From: Arthrobacter oryzae
GTDB lineage: Bacteria > Actinomycetota > Actinomycetes > Actinomycetales > Micrococcaceae
DNA: 64,000 bases
Reading direction: 5' to 3'
Assembly (NCBI RefSeq): GCF_030718995.1
Contig: NZ_CP132204.1
Span: forward strand, 4,526,001-4,590,000
In this document: one piece after another, positions 8,718 through 17,748 of the stretch
Position numbering within the stretch: the stretch's first letter is position 1
Layout: each line of letters starts with the position of its first letter
The notes under the pieces: generated by a model
Told to the model about the DNA's origin: nothing
Database searches by the model: none
The model's input: the letters and a program-made list of their open reading frames with translations, nothing else
Made by a program: the position numbers and the translations under genes

Positions 8718-11700
8718 ATGTACCGGCTGGCAAAGCTTTCGCTGGCAAACAGGGCCCTGATCGCGCTGATCACCGTCTTCGCGTCGGTGTTCGGCGTGAT
8801 CACCATGTCCTCCCTGAAGCAGGAACTCATTCCCTCCATTGAGTTTCCGCAAATCACGGTCATCTCGGCCATGCCCGGGGCGTCGCCGGAGGTGGTGGAC
8901 AAGCAGGTGAGCGGGCCCCTCGAGACCGCACTGAACGGCGTCGAGGGGCTCGAGTCGACGTCGTCCACCTCCCGCACGGGCGTTTCGCAGATCACCATGG
9001 TGTTCACATACGGTTCCAACCTGGACCGGGCACGGAACCAGATCGACCGCGCCATCTCCAACGCCAAGCGGACACTGCCCGACGACGTCCAGCCGCAGGC
9101 CATCGCTGGCAGCATCAGCGATTTCCCCATCGTGTTCCTGGCGGTCTCCTCCGACAAGCCGCTCAGTGAGCTGAACGCCGACCTGCAGCGGCTCAGTGTT
9201 CCCCGCCTGCAGAAGCTCGACGGCGTGAGGGGCGCCGACGTCACCGGCGGCGCCACCCAGCACATCCAGATCCTTCCCCGCCCCGAGGCCATGGCCGCCA
9301 AGGGTGCCACCATCCAGTCCATCAGCAACGCGTTGAAAAACAATGGTGCGCTGGTTCCGGCCGGCACCATCGAGGAGCAGGGCAAAACGCTCTCGCTGCA
9401 GATCGGCAGCCCGATGGACTCCCTGGACGCCGTCAAGGCCCTGCCACTCGGCGGCGCCAAGGACGCCGCAACCATAGGCAGCGTGGCCGATGTCAGCATC
9501 AAGGACGACGCGCGGACGTCCATCACCCGGACGAACGGCAAGGAAACACTGGCCCTCTCCGTGACGAAGAAGCCTGAAGGCGACACGGTAGCCATCTCGC
9601 ATGCGGTGAAGGATTCCATCGGCCAGCTCGAGGCGGAGCTTGGGTCCAATGCGAAGTTTACGCCGGTGTTTGACCAGGCCCCGTTTATCGAGAAGTCCAT
9701 CAAGGACCTCACCACGGAGGGCCTGCTGGGCCTTGGCTTCGCCGTCGCCGTGATCCTGGTGTTCCTGATGTCCGTGCGGTCCACGCTGGTAACCGCGGTC
9801 TCCATCCCGCTGTCCCTGCTCATTACCTTCATCGGGCTCTCCGCCACGGGGTACTCGCTGAACATTCTGACCCTCGGAGCACTCACCATCGCGATCGGAC
9901 GCGTGGTGGACGACTCGATTGTGGTCATCGAGAACATTAAGCGCCACCTCAGCTACGGCGAGACCAAGCTCTCAGCCATCCTCACGTCCATCCGCGAAGT
10001 GGCCGGGGCCATCACGGCGTCCACCCTGACAACCGTCGCTGTGTTCCTTCCGATCGCCTTTGTCGGGGAGCTGGCCGGCGAGCTGTTTAGGCCGTTCGCC
10101 CTGACGGTGACCATTGCCCTGCTTTCGTCGCTGCTGGTGTCCCTCACCATCGTTCCCGTCCTGGCCTACTGGTTCCTGAAAACGCCGGCCGGCAGCGCGG
10201 GCGCCGCGCTGCCGGCGGAGGCCGCCCGGGAAGCCGCCGCCACGGCCCATGAGAAGGAGCAGCGGAGCCTGCTCCAGCGCGGCTACCTGCCCATCCTCAA
10301 CAAAACACAGAAGCATCCGGTGGTGACGCTCATCGCGGCTGTCCTGGTGCTGGGCGGGACGGCGGCGATGACACCGTTGCTCGCCACCGACCTCCTGGGC
10401 CGCTCCGGCGAGAACAGCATGACGGTCCGCCAGGTCCTGCCGGCCGGAACCAGCCTTGCGGACACCAGCGCGGCAGCAGTGAAGGTCGAGGAAGTCCTGA
10501 GGGAGATCGACGGCGTCAAGGACGTCCAGGTCACTTCGGGGAACGCGCAGACGGGGTTCACTGCCCTGACCTCCAGCGGCGCCTCCAACTCCTCGTTCAC
10601 CGTGGTCACCGAGGAGAAGGCCAACCAGGCACGGCTCCAGGAAACCGTCCGCGGCGAACTGGCCAAAATCAGTGACGCCGGCAAGATCTCCGTAGGCTCC
10701 CAGCAGGGCGGGTTCGGCACCACGTCCACCGTGGACATCACCCTGAAGGCGGCCAACTCCGCAGACCTCAGGGCCGCGAGCGATGCCATGGTCAAGGCCA
10801 TGGAGGGCGTGCCCGGCAGCACCGAAGTTGCCACCAACCTGGCAGCAAGCCAGCCCGTGGTGCAGGTCAAGGTGGACCGCGCCAAGGCCGTCGCCGCCGG
10901 CCTGAACGAAGAGCAGGTGGCAGGCGTCCTGGCGTCCACCATCAGCCCGGTGCCGGCAGGAACAGTGCGGATCGACACCAATGACTTCCCGGTCCAGATC
11001 GGCGAGGGCACCCGCTTCACCAGCGTCAGCGCCGTGCGGAACATCCCGCTGCCGACGACGGGCGGTGCCGTGACGCTCGGCAGCATCGCCTCCGTGGAGC
11101 AGGTGGACATCCCGGTTTCCATCACCGCCAGCAACGGGCAGCGGACCGCGCGCGTCTCAGTGACGCCGTCGGGCGCCAACCTGGGCGCCGTGAGCACCGA
11201 GGTACAGAACCGGCTCAAGGCGGTAGAACTCCCGGCCGGCGTCACGGCGGAGATCGGCGGTGCCACCACGCAGCAGACCGAGTCGTTCCAGCAGCTGGGC
11301 CTGGCGCTGCTGGCCGCCATCGCCATTGTGTACGTGATCATGGTGGCGGCATTCAAGTCCCTCATCCAGCCGCTCATCCTGCTGGTGTCCGTCCCGTTCG
11401 CCGCCACGGGGGCCATCGCGTTGCTCCTGGTAACCCGGGTGCCGCTGGGCCTGCCGTCGCTGATCGGCATGCTGATGCTGGTGGGCATCGTGGTGACCAA
11501 CGCCATCGTCCTGATAGACCTCATCAACCAGTACCGGACGCCGCGGGCGGGCATCCCTGGGGTGAACCCGGCCGGAATGAACGTTGCCGACGCCATCACC
11601 CACGGTGCGCGGCAGCGCCTCCGCCCGATCCTGATGACCGCCCTCGCCACCGTGTTCGCGCTGACGCCCATGGCCCTGGGCCTGACCGGCGGCGGCGGGT

Positions 11701-11951
11701 TCATCTCCCAGCCGCTGGCCATCGTGGTGATCGGCGGCCTGATCTCCTCGACGGCGCTGACGCTGGTCCTGGTGCCGGTCCTCTACCGGCTGGTGGAAGG
11801 GCGCCGGGAGAAGAAAGCCCTGCTCCGTGCCATGCATGAACGTCCCGACTTCGGTCCGCCAGACGACGTCGACGCAGAATTCCGTGACTGGACAACGGGC
11901 ATGGTGCCCAAGGTGTCCGGCCGCCGGGCTGCGGCCGGCGAGCCTGAATAG
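8718..11951 (+). CDS. RND-family efflux permease (HAE1/AcrB-like)
   Basis: 1077 residues, full length for a tripartite-type RND pump. N-terminal helix, then porter domain (QELIPSIEFPQITVISAMPGASPEVV), helices 2–6 with GRVVDDSIVVIENIKRHL carrying the paired Asp proton-relay residues of helix 4, a large second porter domain, and a second set of helices with MLMLVGIVVTNAIVLIDLINQYR. It should export drugs, lipids or metals using proton flow. No membrane-fusion or outer-channel gene adjoins it, and this is a single-membrane organism. AGGAGA upstream fixes ATG 8718. Not an MmpL protein by sequence. Confidence 0.93.
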   Translation: MYRLAKLSLANRALIALITVFASVFGVITMSSLKQELIPSIEFPQITVISAMPGASPEVVDKQVSGPLETALNGVEGLESTSSTSRTGVSQITMVFTYGSNLDRARNQIDRAISNAKRTLPDDVQPQAIAGSISDFPIVFLAVSSDKPLSELNADLQRLSVPRLQKLDGVRGADVTGGATQHIQILPRPEAMAAKGATIQSISNALKNNGALVPAGTIEEQGKTLSLQIGSPMDSLDAVKALPLGGAKDAATIGSVADVSIKDDARTSITRTNGKETLALSVTKKPEGDTVAISHAVKDSIGQLEAELGSNAKFTPVFDQAPFIEKSIKDLTTEGLLGLGFAVAVILVFLMSVRSTLVTAVSIPLSLLITFIGLSATGYSLNILTLGALTIAIGRVVDDSIVVIENIKRHLSYGETKLSAILTSIREVAGAITASTLTTVAVFLPIAFVGELAGELFRPFALTVTIALLSSLLVSLTIVPVLAYWFLKTPAGSAGAALPAEAAREAAATAHEKEQRSLLQRGYLPILNKTQKHPVVTLIAAVLVLGGTAAMTPLLATDLLGRSGENSMTVRQVLPAGTSLADTSAAAVKVEEVLREIDGVKDVQVTSGNAQTGFTALTSSGASNSSFTVVTEEKANQARLQETVRGELAKISDAGKISVGSQQGGFGTTSTVDITLKAANSADLRAASDAMVKAMEGVPGSTEVATNLAASQPVVQVKVDRAKAVAAGLNEEQVAGVLASTISPVPAGTVRIDTNDFPVQIGEGTRFTSVSAVRNIPLPTTGGAVTLGSIASVEQVDIPVSITASNGQRTARVSVTPSGANLGAVSTEVQNRLKAVELPAGVTAEIGGATTQQTESFQQLGLALLAAIAIVYVIMVAAFKSLIQPLILLVSVPFAATGAIALLLVTRVPLGLPSLIGMLMLVGIVVTNAIVLIDLINQYRTPRAGIPGVNPAGMNVADAITHGARQRLRPILMTALATVFALTPMALGLTGGGGFISQPLAIVVIGGLISSTALTLVLVPVLYRLVEGRREKKALLRAMHERPDFGPPDDVDAEFRDWTTGMVPKVSGRRAAAGEPE

Positions 11952-11970
11952 CACGAGCACCCGGACACCT

Positions 11971-12005
11971 GCAGTGCCCGTGCCACCCGGTGGCACGGGC
12001 ACTGC
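11971..12005 (+). terminator. terminator after RND gene
   Basis: GCAGTGCCCGTGCCA (11971–11985), loop CCCGG, TGGCACGGGCACTGC (11991–12005); perfect 15-base stem followed by TGTCTTAA. Confidence 0.8.
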
Positions 12006-12055
12006 TGTCTTAACCCGCCGCCTGACCGGACGGGAATATCCGGGCGTGCCGAACG

Positions 12056-12099
12056 TTACATCCACTGATAGATGCAAATGCATGTAAATCGGCTATAGT
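12056..12099 (+). promoter_or_regulatory. candidate promoter/operator of the LLM–MarR operon
   Basis: Inverted repeat TTACAT (12056–12061) and ATGTAA (12082–12087), with the palindrome ATGCAT inside, just upstream of TATAGT (12094–12099), a good -10. The arrangement suits autoregulation by the MarR gene at 13266. Confidence 0.4.
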
Positions 12100-12141
12100 G
12101 GAACAAGACCCGGAGAAGTTCGGACAACGGAAAGGCACATC

Positions 12142-13266
12142 ATGCAAATCGGCGTATTCAGTGTCAGCGACATCACGACTGACCCCACCACAGGCCGGAC
12201 CCCCACGGAGCACGAGCGCATCAAAGCCTCCGTGGCCATCGCCAAGAAGGTCGAAGAGATCGGCATGGACGTCTACGCCATCGGCGAGCACCACAACCGC
12301 CCCTTCTTCTCTTCCTCCCCCACCACCACACTGGCCTATATCGCGGCGCAGACGGAACGCATCATCCTGTCCACCGCCACCACGCTGATCACTACCAACG
12401 ACCCCGTAAAGATCGCCGAAGACTTCGCGATGCTCCAGCACCTGGCGGACGGCCGCGTGGACCTGGTGATGGGCCGCGGCAACACGGCACCGGTCTACCC
12501 CTGGTTCGGCAAGAACATCCAGGACGGCATTGAACTGGCAATCGAGAACTACAGCCTGCTTCGCCGGCTCTGGGACGAAGACACGGTGAATTGGTCCGGC
12601 AAGCACCGCACGCCGCTGCAGAACTTCACCTCCACCCCGCGTCCGCTCGACGGCGTGGCCCCCTTCGTCTGGCACGGTTCCATCCGTTCCCCGCAGATTG
12701 CCGAAGTGGCCGCGTACTACGGCGACGGCTTCTTTGCGAACAACATCTTCTGGCCCAAGGAGCACTACCAGCAGCTGATCGGCCTCTACCGCGAACGCTA
12801 CGAGCACTACGGCCACGGCAAGGCCGACCAGGCGATCGTGGGCCTCGGCGGACAGTTCTTCATGCGCAAGAATTCCCAGGACGCCGTCAAGGAGTTCCGT
12901 CCCTACTTCGACAACGCGCCCGTCTACGGCCACGGCCCGTCGCTGGAGGACTTCACCTCGCAGACGCCGCTGACGGTCGGCAGCCCGCAGGAGGTCATCG
13001 AGAAGACGCTTACCTTCCGCGAGTACTTCGGCGACTACCAGCGCCAGCTGTTCCTGATCGACCACGCCGGCCTGCCGCTGAAGACCGTGCTGGAACAGCT
13101 CGACCTGTTCGGCGAGGAGGTCCTGCCGGTGCTCCGGAAGGAATACGCCGAGAAGACGCCCGCCCATATCCCGGAACCCCCGACGCACGCCGGACGGGTG
13201 GCAACCCGGCTGGCTGCCCAGGCCCAGGAGGACTCACTGAGCAAGCCGACAGCGCAGGACGCCTGA
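12142..13266 (+). CDS. LLM-class flavin-dependent oxidoreductase (luciferase-like monooxygenase)
   Basis: 374 residues of the bacterial luciferase-like fold, using reduced FMN/F420-type cofactor with a separate reductase. Typical segments: EHHNRPFFSSSPTTTLAYIA, STATTLITTNDPVKIAEDFAMLQHLADGRVDLVMGRGN and PFVWHGSIRSPQIAEVAAYYGDGFFANNIFWP. The substrate cannot be read from sequence. CGGAAAGG lies about 10 bases before ATG 12142. Its TGA overlaps the ATG of the following MarR gene (TGATG), so the two are translationally coupled; the regulator probably controls this oxidoreductase. Confidence 0.92.
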   Translation: MQIGVFSVSDITTDPTTGRTPTEHERIKASVAIAKKVEEIGMDVYAIGEHHNRPFFSSSPTTTLAYIAAQTERIILSTATTLITTNDPVKIAEDFAMLQHLADGRVDLVMGRGNTAPVYPWFGKNIQDGIELAIENYSLLRRLWDEDTVNWSGKHRTPLQNFTSTPRPLDGVAPFVWHGSIRSPQIAEVAAYYGDGFFANNIFWPKEHYQQLIGLYRERYEHYGHGKADQAIVGLGGQFFMRKNSQDAVKEFRPYFDNAPVYGHGPSLEDFTSQTPLTVGSPQEVIEKTLTFREYFGDYQRQLFLIDHAGLPLKTVLEQLDLFGEEVLPVLRKEYAEKTPAHIPEPPTHAGRVATRLAAQAQEDSLSKPTAQDA

Positions 13267-13727
13267 TGGCAGCGCAGCCCGGCGAGTCGCCCGTGCGGCT
13301 CGCCGCCGAAACCTGGGAATCGCTGTTCCGCGCGCAAGTGGCGGTGATGCGCAGGCTCCAATCCGGCCCTGCCTTCAAGGCACTTGCCGTCAACGAATAC
13401 GACGTCCTGTTCACGCTCTCGCGCTGCCCGTCCGGCTGGCTGCGCCTGAACGAATTGAACGACAACGTCCTCCTCAGCCAGTCCAGCCTCAGCAGGCTTG
13501 TGGAACGGCTGGAGAAGCGGGGCCTGGTGGAGCGCATGCCGGCGCCCCAGGACGGACGCGGGGTCCTCCTGAAGCTGACGGACGCCGGGCGGGAGCTGCA
13601 GAAGCAGATCGGGCGGGAGCACGTACGCGACATCTCCGCCCTGATCACCCCGGCCCTCACCGCCAGCGAACAGCGCGAGCTCCTGCGGCTTACCGAGAAG
13701 CTCCGCGGGTCCGTGTCCGGGCGCTAG
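13266..13727 (+). CDS. MarR-family transcriptional regulator
   Basis: 153 residues. HTH with LNELNDNVLLSQSSLSRLVERLEKRGLVERMPAPQDGRGVLLKLTDAGREL, a clear MarR recognition helix and wing. ATG 13266 overlaps the stop of the upstream oxidoreductase. A longer in-frame reading back to 12591 is only the GC-rich shadow of that gene. Likely senses a small ligand handled by the oxidoreductase; this is inference from coupling. Confidence 0.9.
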   Translation: MAAQPGESPVRLAAETWESLFRAQVAVMRRLQSGPAFKALAVNEYDVLFTLSRCPSGWLRLNELNDNVLLSQSSLSRLVERLEKRGLVERMPAPQDGRGVLLKLTDAGRELQKQIGREHVRDISALITPALTASEQRELLRLTEKLRGSVSGR

Positions 13728-13737
13728 CGTCCCGGCC

Positions 13738-14544
13738 TCAGGCCAGCACGACGAGTTTCGCCGGGTCCTCCTCGGGCAGCTGCCCGTCCACCACGGCGGT
13801 GACGCGAAGCTCCCGCAGGGACAGGCTTCCGCCCACCGTGGACAGGAAGGCCGTGTCCGAGGAGTCCCGGCCCGCGGTGATCCTCAGCATGCTCTCCCGC
13901 GGGGCAAGCCCGGTGGGATCGACGACGTGCCAGGCTCCGTTGATATACGCCTCCGCCACGGCGTGGAAATCCATCGGGCTGAGGCCCGGCGCATAGACCG
14001 CCACGAGCCGGGCCGGAATGTCCTTTGCGCGCAGCAGGGAAATGGCCAGGTGCGCAAAATCCCGGCACACTCCGCGGCGGTTGAGGAGCGTCTCAACGGC
14101 GCCGTCCGTCCCGCGGGAAGAACCGCTGACATAACGGAGTTCGCTGAAGACCCAGTTGCGGACGGCGTGCAGGAGCTCTTCGCCCTGGAGGCCGCCGAAT
14201 TCGGCATAGGCCGTGGGCAGCAGGCGGTCGGACTCCGCATACCGGCTGGGCCGGACGTACCGGATGAGTTCCATGCGGTTGGGCTCTTCCGGAACCGCCA
14301 GCCCGGAAACTGTGGCCGTGTAGTCCACGGTCACCTCGGTGGGCTCCGCGAACTCCATGTAGTGGAAGCGGCCGCCGTGATGGTCGGACAGCTCCGTCAC
14401 CGGCACCGGGTCCGCCCCGGAAGTCACCGACAGCGTTTCCGCCAGTGACGAATAACCCTCATTCCTGGCGACGGCAACAGCCAATGCGACTTTGGTTTCA
14501 GCTGCGGTCTTGAAGACGAGGCGGGCGGCCACGCTGCGTTCCAT
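13738..14544 (-). CDS. transglutaminase-like (papain-fold) family protein
   Basis: 268 residues. The N-terminal half is the beta-rich bacterial transglutaminase-associated region; the C-terminal half has the core with the Cys-His-Asp triad: RRGVCRDFAHLAISLLRA (Cys), MDFHAVAEAYINGAWHVVD (His, then Asp in DPTGLAPR). Such proteins are cysteine proteases or amidases, often cytoplasmic, with unknown substrates. CGGAGAT stands four bases before ATG 14544. It is convergent with the MarR gene, whose stop lies 10 bases away. Confidence 0.9.
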   Translation of the reverse strand: MERSVAARLVFKTAAETKVALAVAVARNEGYSSLAETLSVTSGADPVPVTELSDHHGGRFHYMEFAEPTEVTVDYTATVSGLAVPEEPNRMELIRYVRPSRYAESDRLLPTAYAEFGGLQGEELLHAVRNWVFSELRYVSGSSRGTDGAVETLLNRRGVCRDFAHLAISLLRAKDIPARLVAVYAPGLSPMDFHAVAEAYINGAWHVVDPTGLAPRESMLRITAGRDSSDTAFLSTVGGSLSLRELRVTAVVDGQLPEEDPAKLVVLA

Positions 14545-14619
14545 GTATCTCCGGGGTGTGGGGTGGTTGCAGAACAGTCCACGCTGCCGGCCGGTTGGGT
14601 TTACGGGCCGGGCGCGGGA

Positions 14620-15444
14620 CTAACTTTTGATCTCCAGAGACATTAGCATCCGCTGGACGTTCGCAAATTCAGACCCTTCGTTGACATACTTTGCCGCCTG
14701 GTCCAAGGTGTCGAAGGCCTTGGCGGGAGCCACTTTCTCATCCGGGGCAAAGGCCTTGAGCGCAGCCAGGTCGCCGAAGGAGACATCGCCCTTGCCTTCG
14801 GGGCCGCGGATGATGTTCTGCAGGGAGCAGGCCCTGCCGTCGCTTCCGCCCACCACGTTGGTGATGCCGTAGGAGCCGAAGTACCTGTAGCCCTGGATTA
14901 CGCGGAACACCACGTGCGGGGTGATCAGGCCGTCGCCCTCACGGTGCGGCAGGTCGACGGGAACGCTGCTGACCACCACGTACGGCTTTCGGGCAGCCTC
15001 TGCACAGGCTGCAGCCGAGGGCGAAGGCAGTCCGGTCTGCAGCGTCGCGACGTAGGCACCCTTGGCATCCTTCACTTCGACCTTGAGGGCGCCCGGAAGC
15101 GTCCCCTGGTCCGGGCTGACAGACTGGGCGATCCAGTCCCGGGGCAGCTCAAAGCTGACGTTCTTAGTCGAGTCCGAATAGACCTTCCACGCCGCTGCCG
15201 TGGACCCGGCTGACGGGGATTCAGTTCCCGTTCCACCAGGCCGGGTTCCGCTGGCGGAGGATCCGGGGGTCGCCTCTGGTGCGGAGGTCGACTGCCCGCC
15301 CGCCGTCGAACTGTCCGACGGGCTGCTGCCCGCCGTCCAGGCTGGCTGGCCCTTGCCGTCGCCGCTGCAACCTGACAACGCTGCCACCGCCACGATGAAC
15401 GCCGCGCCCAGCCGTGCCCTGCGGGCCATTGCCTTCCCTGTCAT
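14620..15444 (-). CDS. secreted lipoprotein of unknown function
   Basis: 274 residues. Signal peptide with lipobox LSGC (Cys26), then a Ser/Thr/Gly/Ala linker to about residue 85, then a globular domain (WKVYSDSTKNVSFELPRDWIAQSV...) resembling PsbP/DUF-type lipid-anchored domains, with two Cys that may pair (AAACAEAARK, GRACSLQN). ATG 15444 is preferred because TACGCT ends six bases upstream (leaderless pattern); ATG 15429 has AGGGAAGG before it and remains possible. It is divergent from the DUF1684 gene. Function not recognised. Confidence 0.8.
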   Translation of the reverse strand: MTGKAMARRARLGAAFIVAVAALSGCSGDGKGQPAWTAGSSPSDSSTAGGQSTSAPEATPGSSASGTRPGGTGTESPSAGSTAAAWKVYSDSTKNVSFELPRDWIAQSVSPDQGTLPGALKVEVKDAKGAYVATLQTGLPSPSAAACAEAARKPYVVVSSVPVDLPHREGDGLITPHVVFRVIQGYRYFGSYGITNVVGGSDGRACSLQNIIRGPEGKGDVSFGDLAALKAFAPDEKVAPAKAFDTLDQAAKYVNEGSEFANVQRMLMSLEIKS

Positions 15445-15542
15445 GGGGCAAGCGTAGCCGCGCCGCCGCTGCGGCCGCCGCGTTCCGGCCGGAGTGTTGG
15501 CATACGGGGTTTCCCTTCCGTAAAGAGGGCTACGCTGGGGAC

Positions 15543-16205
15543 ATGGCGGAACAGCACTTTGACATGGAGCAGGACAGCGTCGCGGACATCTCGGCCCTGG
15601 ACATTGCCGACTGGCGGATCCGGACCTTCGCCATGTACCAAAACGTCCGAAGGATTGCCGTGGACAGCCCCGCGGAGGCCCACTCGTACTGGCGCCAGGA
15701 ACGCGACCGGATGTTCGGCACCCACCCGGCTTCCGCGCTCACCCCGGCCGCCAAAGCCACGTTCAGCGGCCTGCGCACGGCCGACTACGACCCCATCTAC
15801 CGTTTCCACGTTCCCCTGACGAAAGAAGGCGCCGGCCGGGAAATGAACGTCGAAACCGGAACCGACGGCGTTGTCCGGTTCGTTCGCCTGGGCACTTTCG
15901 ACCTGCCCGAGATGGGGCAGCTTGCCGTCTGGAAGCTGCACGGGTACGGCGGCGGCATCTTCGTGCCGTTCCGGGATGCGACGGCGGGACAGCCCGGCGG
16001 CAGCTACGGCGCCGGACGCTACCTGCTGGACACGATCAAAGGAGCCTTCCACGGCGTGCTCGGATCGGGACCCGACGCCGAGTTCATCCTCGACTTCAAC
16101 TTCGCCTACAACCCCTCCTGCGCCTACAACGAAGCCTGGGCCTGCCCGCTGGCGGGCCCGTCCAACCGGCTCGCAGTGGAGATCCCGGCGGGCGAACGGT
16201 ACTGA
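15543..16205 (+). CDS. DUF1684 domain protein
   Basis: 220 residues. Matches the DUF1684 pattern: WRQERDRMFGTHPASALTP near the start, DYDPIYRFHVPL, GGSYGAGRYLLDTIKGAFHG, and the C-terminal signature DFNFAYNPSCAYNEAWACPLAGPSNRL. The family is widespread, uncharacterised, and predicted cytoplasmic. Start ATG 15543: TACGCT at 15531–15536 ends six bases before it, giving a leaderless mRNA; the longer reading to 15414 would run through the divergent promoter of the lipoprotein gene. A 21-base tandem repeat begins directly after the stop. Confidence 0.88.
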   Translation: MAEQHFDMEQDSVADISALDIADWRIRTFAMYQNVRRIAVDSPAEAHSYWRQERDRMFGTHPASALTPAAKATFSGLRTADYDPIYRFHVPLTKEGAGREMNVETGTDGVVRFVRLGTFDLPEMGQLAVWKLHGYGGGIFVPFRDATAGQPGGSYGAGRYLLDTIKGAFHGVLGSGPDAEFILDFNFAYNPSCAYNEAWACPLAGPSNRLAVEIPAGERY

Positions 16206-16206
16206 C

Positions 16207-16266
16207 GCGCGCTGGCAGCCGGGAGCCGCGCGCTGGCAGCCGGGAGCCGCGCGCTGGCAGCCGGGA
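16207..16266 (+). repeat. 21-bp tandem repeat, 2.9 copies
   Basis: Unit GCGCGCTGGCAGCCGGGAGCC at 16207–16227, 16228–16248 and a partial third at 16249–16266. Copies are identical. It fills the gap between the DUF1684 stop and the promoter of the FAH-family gene. Confidence 0.92.
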
Positions 16267-16280
16267 CGTAGGATGTCATG

Positions 16281-17111
16281 ATGACACCATCGCACCCCCG
16301 CCGGATCGCCCGGGTCCGTCCGCACTCCCCTGCTTCGAAGCAGGAACAGTTCTTCGTAGCCAATGACGCCCGGGACTTCGGCTGCGACGCGGGAAGGCTC
16401 TGGACAGTCATCGATACCCCGTTCCCAGGCTCCTGGGCAAATGCCTGCAGTGCACCCCGGACCGGCTGGCAGCCCGGCTCGGTGGTCGGCGAAGACGCTT
16501 TTGCTTTCCTCGCGCCCAGCGTCCCGGCCAATGTCCTGGGCATGGCGCACAACACCGGCCAGGCCGGCCGGGACCTTCCTCCCCAGGCATTCCACAAGGC
16601 AGCCACCAGCGTGGTGGGACCGGGGGACGCCATCGAACTCCCGCCGGGAGTGGGCCAGGTGGACCCGGAAGCGGAACTGACTATCGTCGTCGGACGCAGG
16701 TCCCGCGGACTGACGCCGGAGAATGCCCGGGAGGCCATCCTCGGCTTCACTGTCGGCAACGACGTCACGGCACGCGAACTCCAGAAATCGGATGACCTGT
16801 GGATCAGCGCCAAGAGCCAGGACACCTTCACACCGGCCGGACCGTGGATCGTGACCGGCCTGGACAGTGCCGCCCTGTCCATCCGCATCGTGCACAACGG
16901 CACCGAGCTCCGGGCGGCCAGCTCCGCGGACCTCGGCTGGGGGGTGGACGAAATCCTGGTGTACCTCACGTCCTTCATGACTCTCCACCCCGGCGACCTC
17001 GTCCTGACGGGGTTCCCCGCCGAAAGCGTACAGCTGCACCCCGGAGACACCGTTACCTGCCGGGTTGAGGGAATAGGGGAACTGACGAACCCGGTCCGGG
17101 AGCCCGCCTGA
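16281..17111 (+). CDS. fumarylacetoacetate hydrolase (FAH) family protein
   Basis: 276 residues of the FAH/2-hydroxyhepta-diene-dioate isomerase fold that cleaves or isomerises diketo acids in aromatic or amino acid breakdown. Metal and active-site segments: LGMAHNTG, DPEAELTIVVGRRSRGLTPENA, and GFTVGNDVTARELQKSDDLW, the last highly characteristic; SFMTLHPGDLVLTGFP closes the fold. The substrate is not determined. Start is one of two adjacent ATGs (16278 or 16281); TAGGAT at 16269–16274 lies six bases before 16281, favouring it as a leaderless start. Confidence 0.9.
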   Translation: MTPSHPRRIARVRPHSPASKQEQFFVANDARDFGCDAGRLWTVIDTPFPGSWANACSAPRTGWQPGSVVGEDAFAFLAPSVPANVLGMAHNTGQAGRDLPPQAFHKAATSVVGPGDAIELPPGVGQVDPEAELTIVVGRRSRGLTPENAREAILGFTVGNDVTARELQKSDDLWISAKSQDTFTPAGPWIVTGLDSAALSIRIVHNGTELRAASSADLGWGVDEILVYLTSFMTLHPGDLVLTGFPAESVQLHPGDTVTCRVEGIGELTNPVREPA

Positions 17112-17146
17112 CGGGTTCGGGCGGCACAGTGTGGCAGGCTGGAACG

Positions 17147-17680
17147 ATGGAATCACCTGCTGCGCCCGCCATCCTGCTGCCGCAACAGTCCGAGCCGCAG
17201 TCCGGGCCCCGACAGTCCGGGCCCCGAAACGCCGAACGGCGCCCGCCGGCCACAAAGCACCACCGAGGCATCCTTCGCTTCCCCGCCATCCGGCAGCTCC
17301 TGCGGTTCACCGGCGTGGGCATTGTGTGCACGCTGACCTCGCTGGCCCTCTACGCGCTGCTCCGGCCCTGGCTGGGGTCCCAGCTGGCGAACGCCGCAGC
17401 GCTCATTATGACCTCGGTGATGAACACGGCCCTGAACCGGCGGCTCACGTTCAAGATCGCCGGACGCGCGAAGGCCGGCAGGGACCACCTGAGCGGCATG
17501 GTGGTCATTGTCATCGCGCTGGTGATCACCGGAGGCAGCCTGGGGGTGCTGCACTGGGTCAATCCCGACGCCACCATGTCCGACGAGCTGTGGACCACCA
17601 CGCTCTCCGGGTTCCTGGCCACTGCCGTGCGCTTTGCGCTGCTGCGGCACTGGATCTTCCGCCGCGCGCGGCACCGTTGA
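17147..17680 (+). CDS. GtrA-family membrane protein
   Basis: 177 residues: a Pro/Arg/Gln-rich cytoplasmic lead of about 45 residues, then four hydrophobic helices (LLRFTGVGIVCTLTSLALYALL; NAAALIMTSVMNTALNRRLTF; MVVIVIALVITGGSLGVLHWV; TTLSGFLATAVRFALLRHWIF). GtrA proteins are thought to flip polyprenyl-linked sugars or act in wall polysaccharide modification. NRRLTFKI and RHWIFR are family landmarks. The lead contains a short duplicated SGPRQSGPR. Start ATG 17147 rather than GTG 17129. Confidence 0.88.
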   Translation: MESPAAPAILLPQQSEPQSGPRQSGPRNAERRPPATKHHRGILRFPAIRQLLRFTGVGIVCTLTSLALYALLRPWLGSQLANAAALIMTSVMNTALNRRLTFKIAGRAKAGRDHLSGMVVIVIALVITGGSLGVLHWVNPDATMSDELWTTTLSGFLATAVRFALLRHWIFRRARHR

Positions 17681-17748
17681 CCCTTGGCTGCTGATCCCGA
17701 CGGCGGGACGCCGACGGTCGAGGCCGGGCGACCCACGCCGGGATGCGG

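Noticed and set aside
8663..9947. Two overlapping 400-residue minus-strand frames in the RND gene
   Set aside because: Codon shadow of the RND pump, without start signals.
16207..16266. CRISPR-like repeats
   Set aside because: Direct adjacent copies with no spacers and no cas genes; simple tandem repeat.
15441..17255. 604-residue minus-strand frame over DUF1684, FAH and GtrA genes
   Set aside because: Spans three well-recognised plus-strand genes and includes the tandem repeat; no homology.
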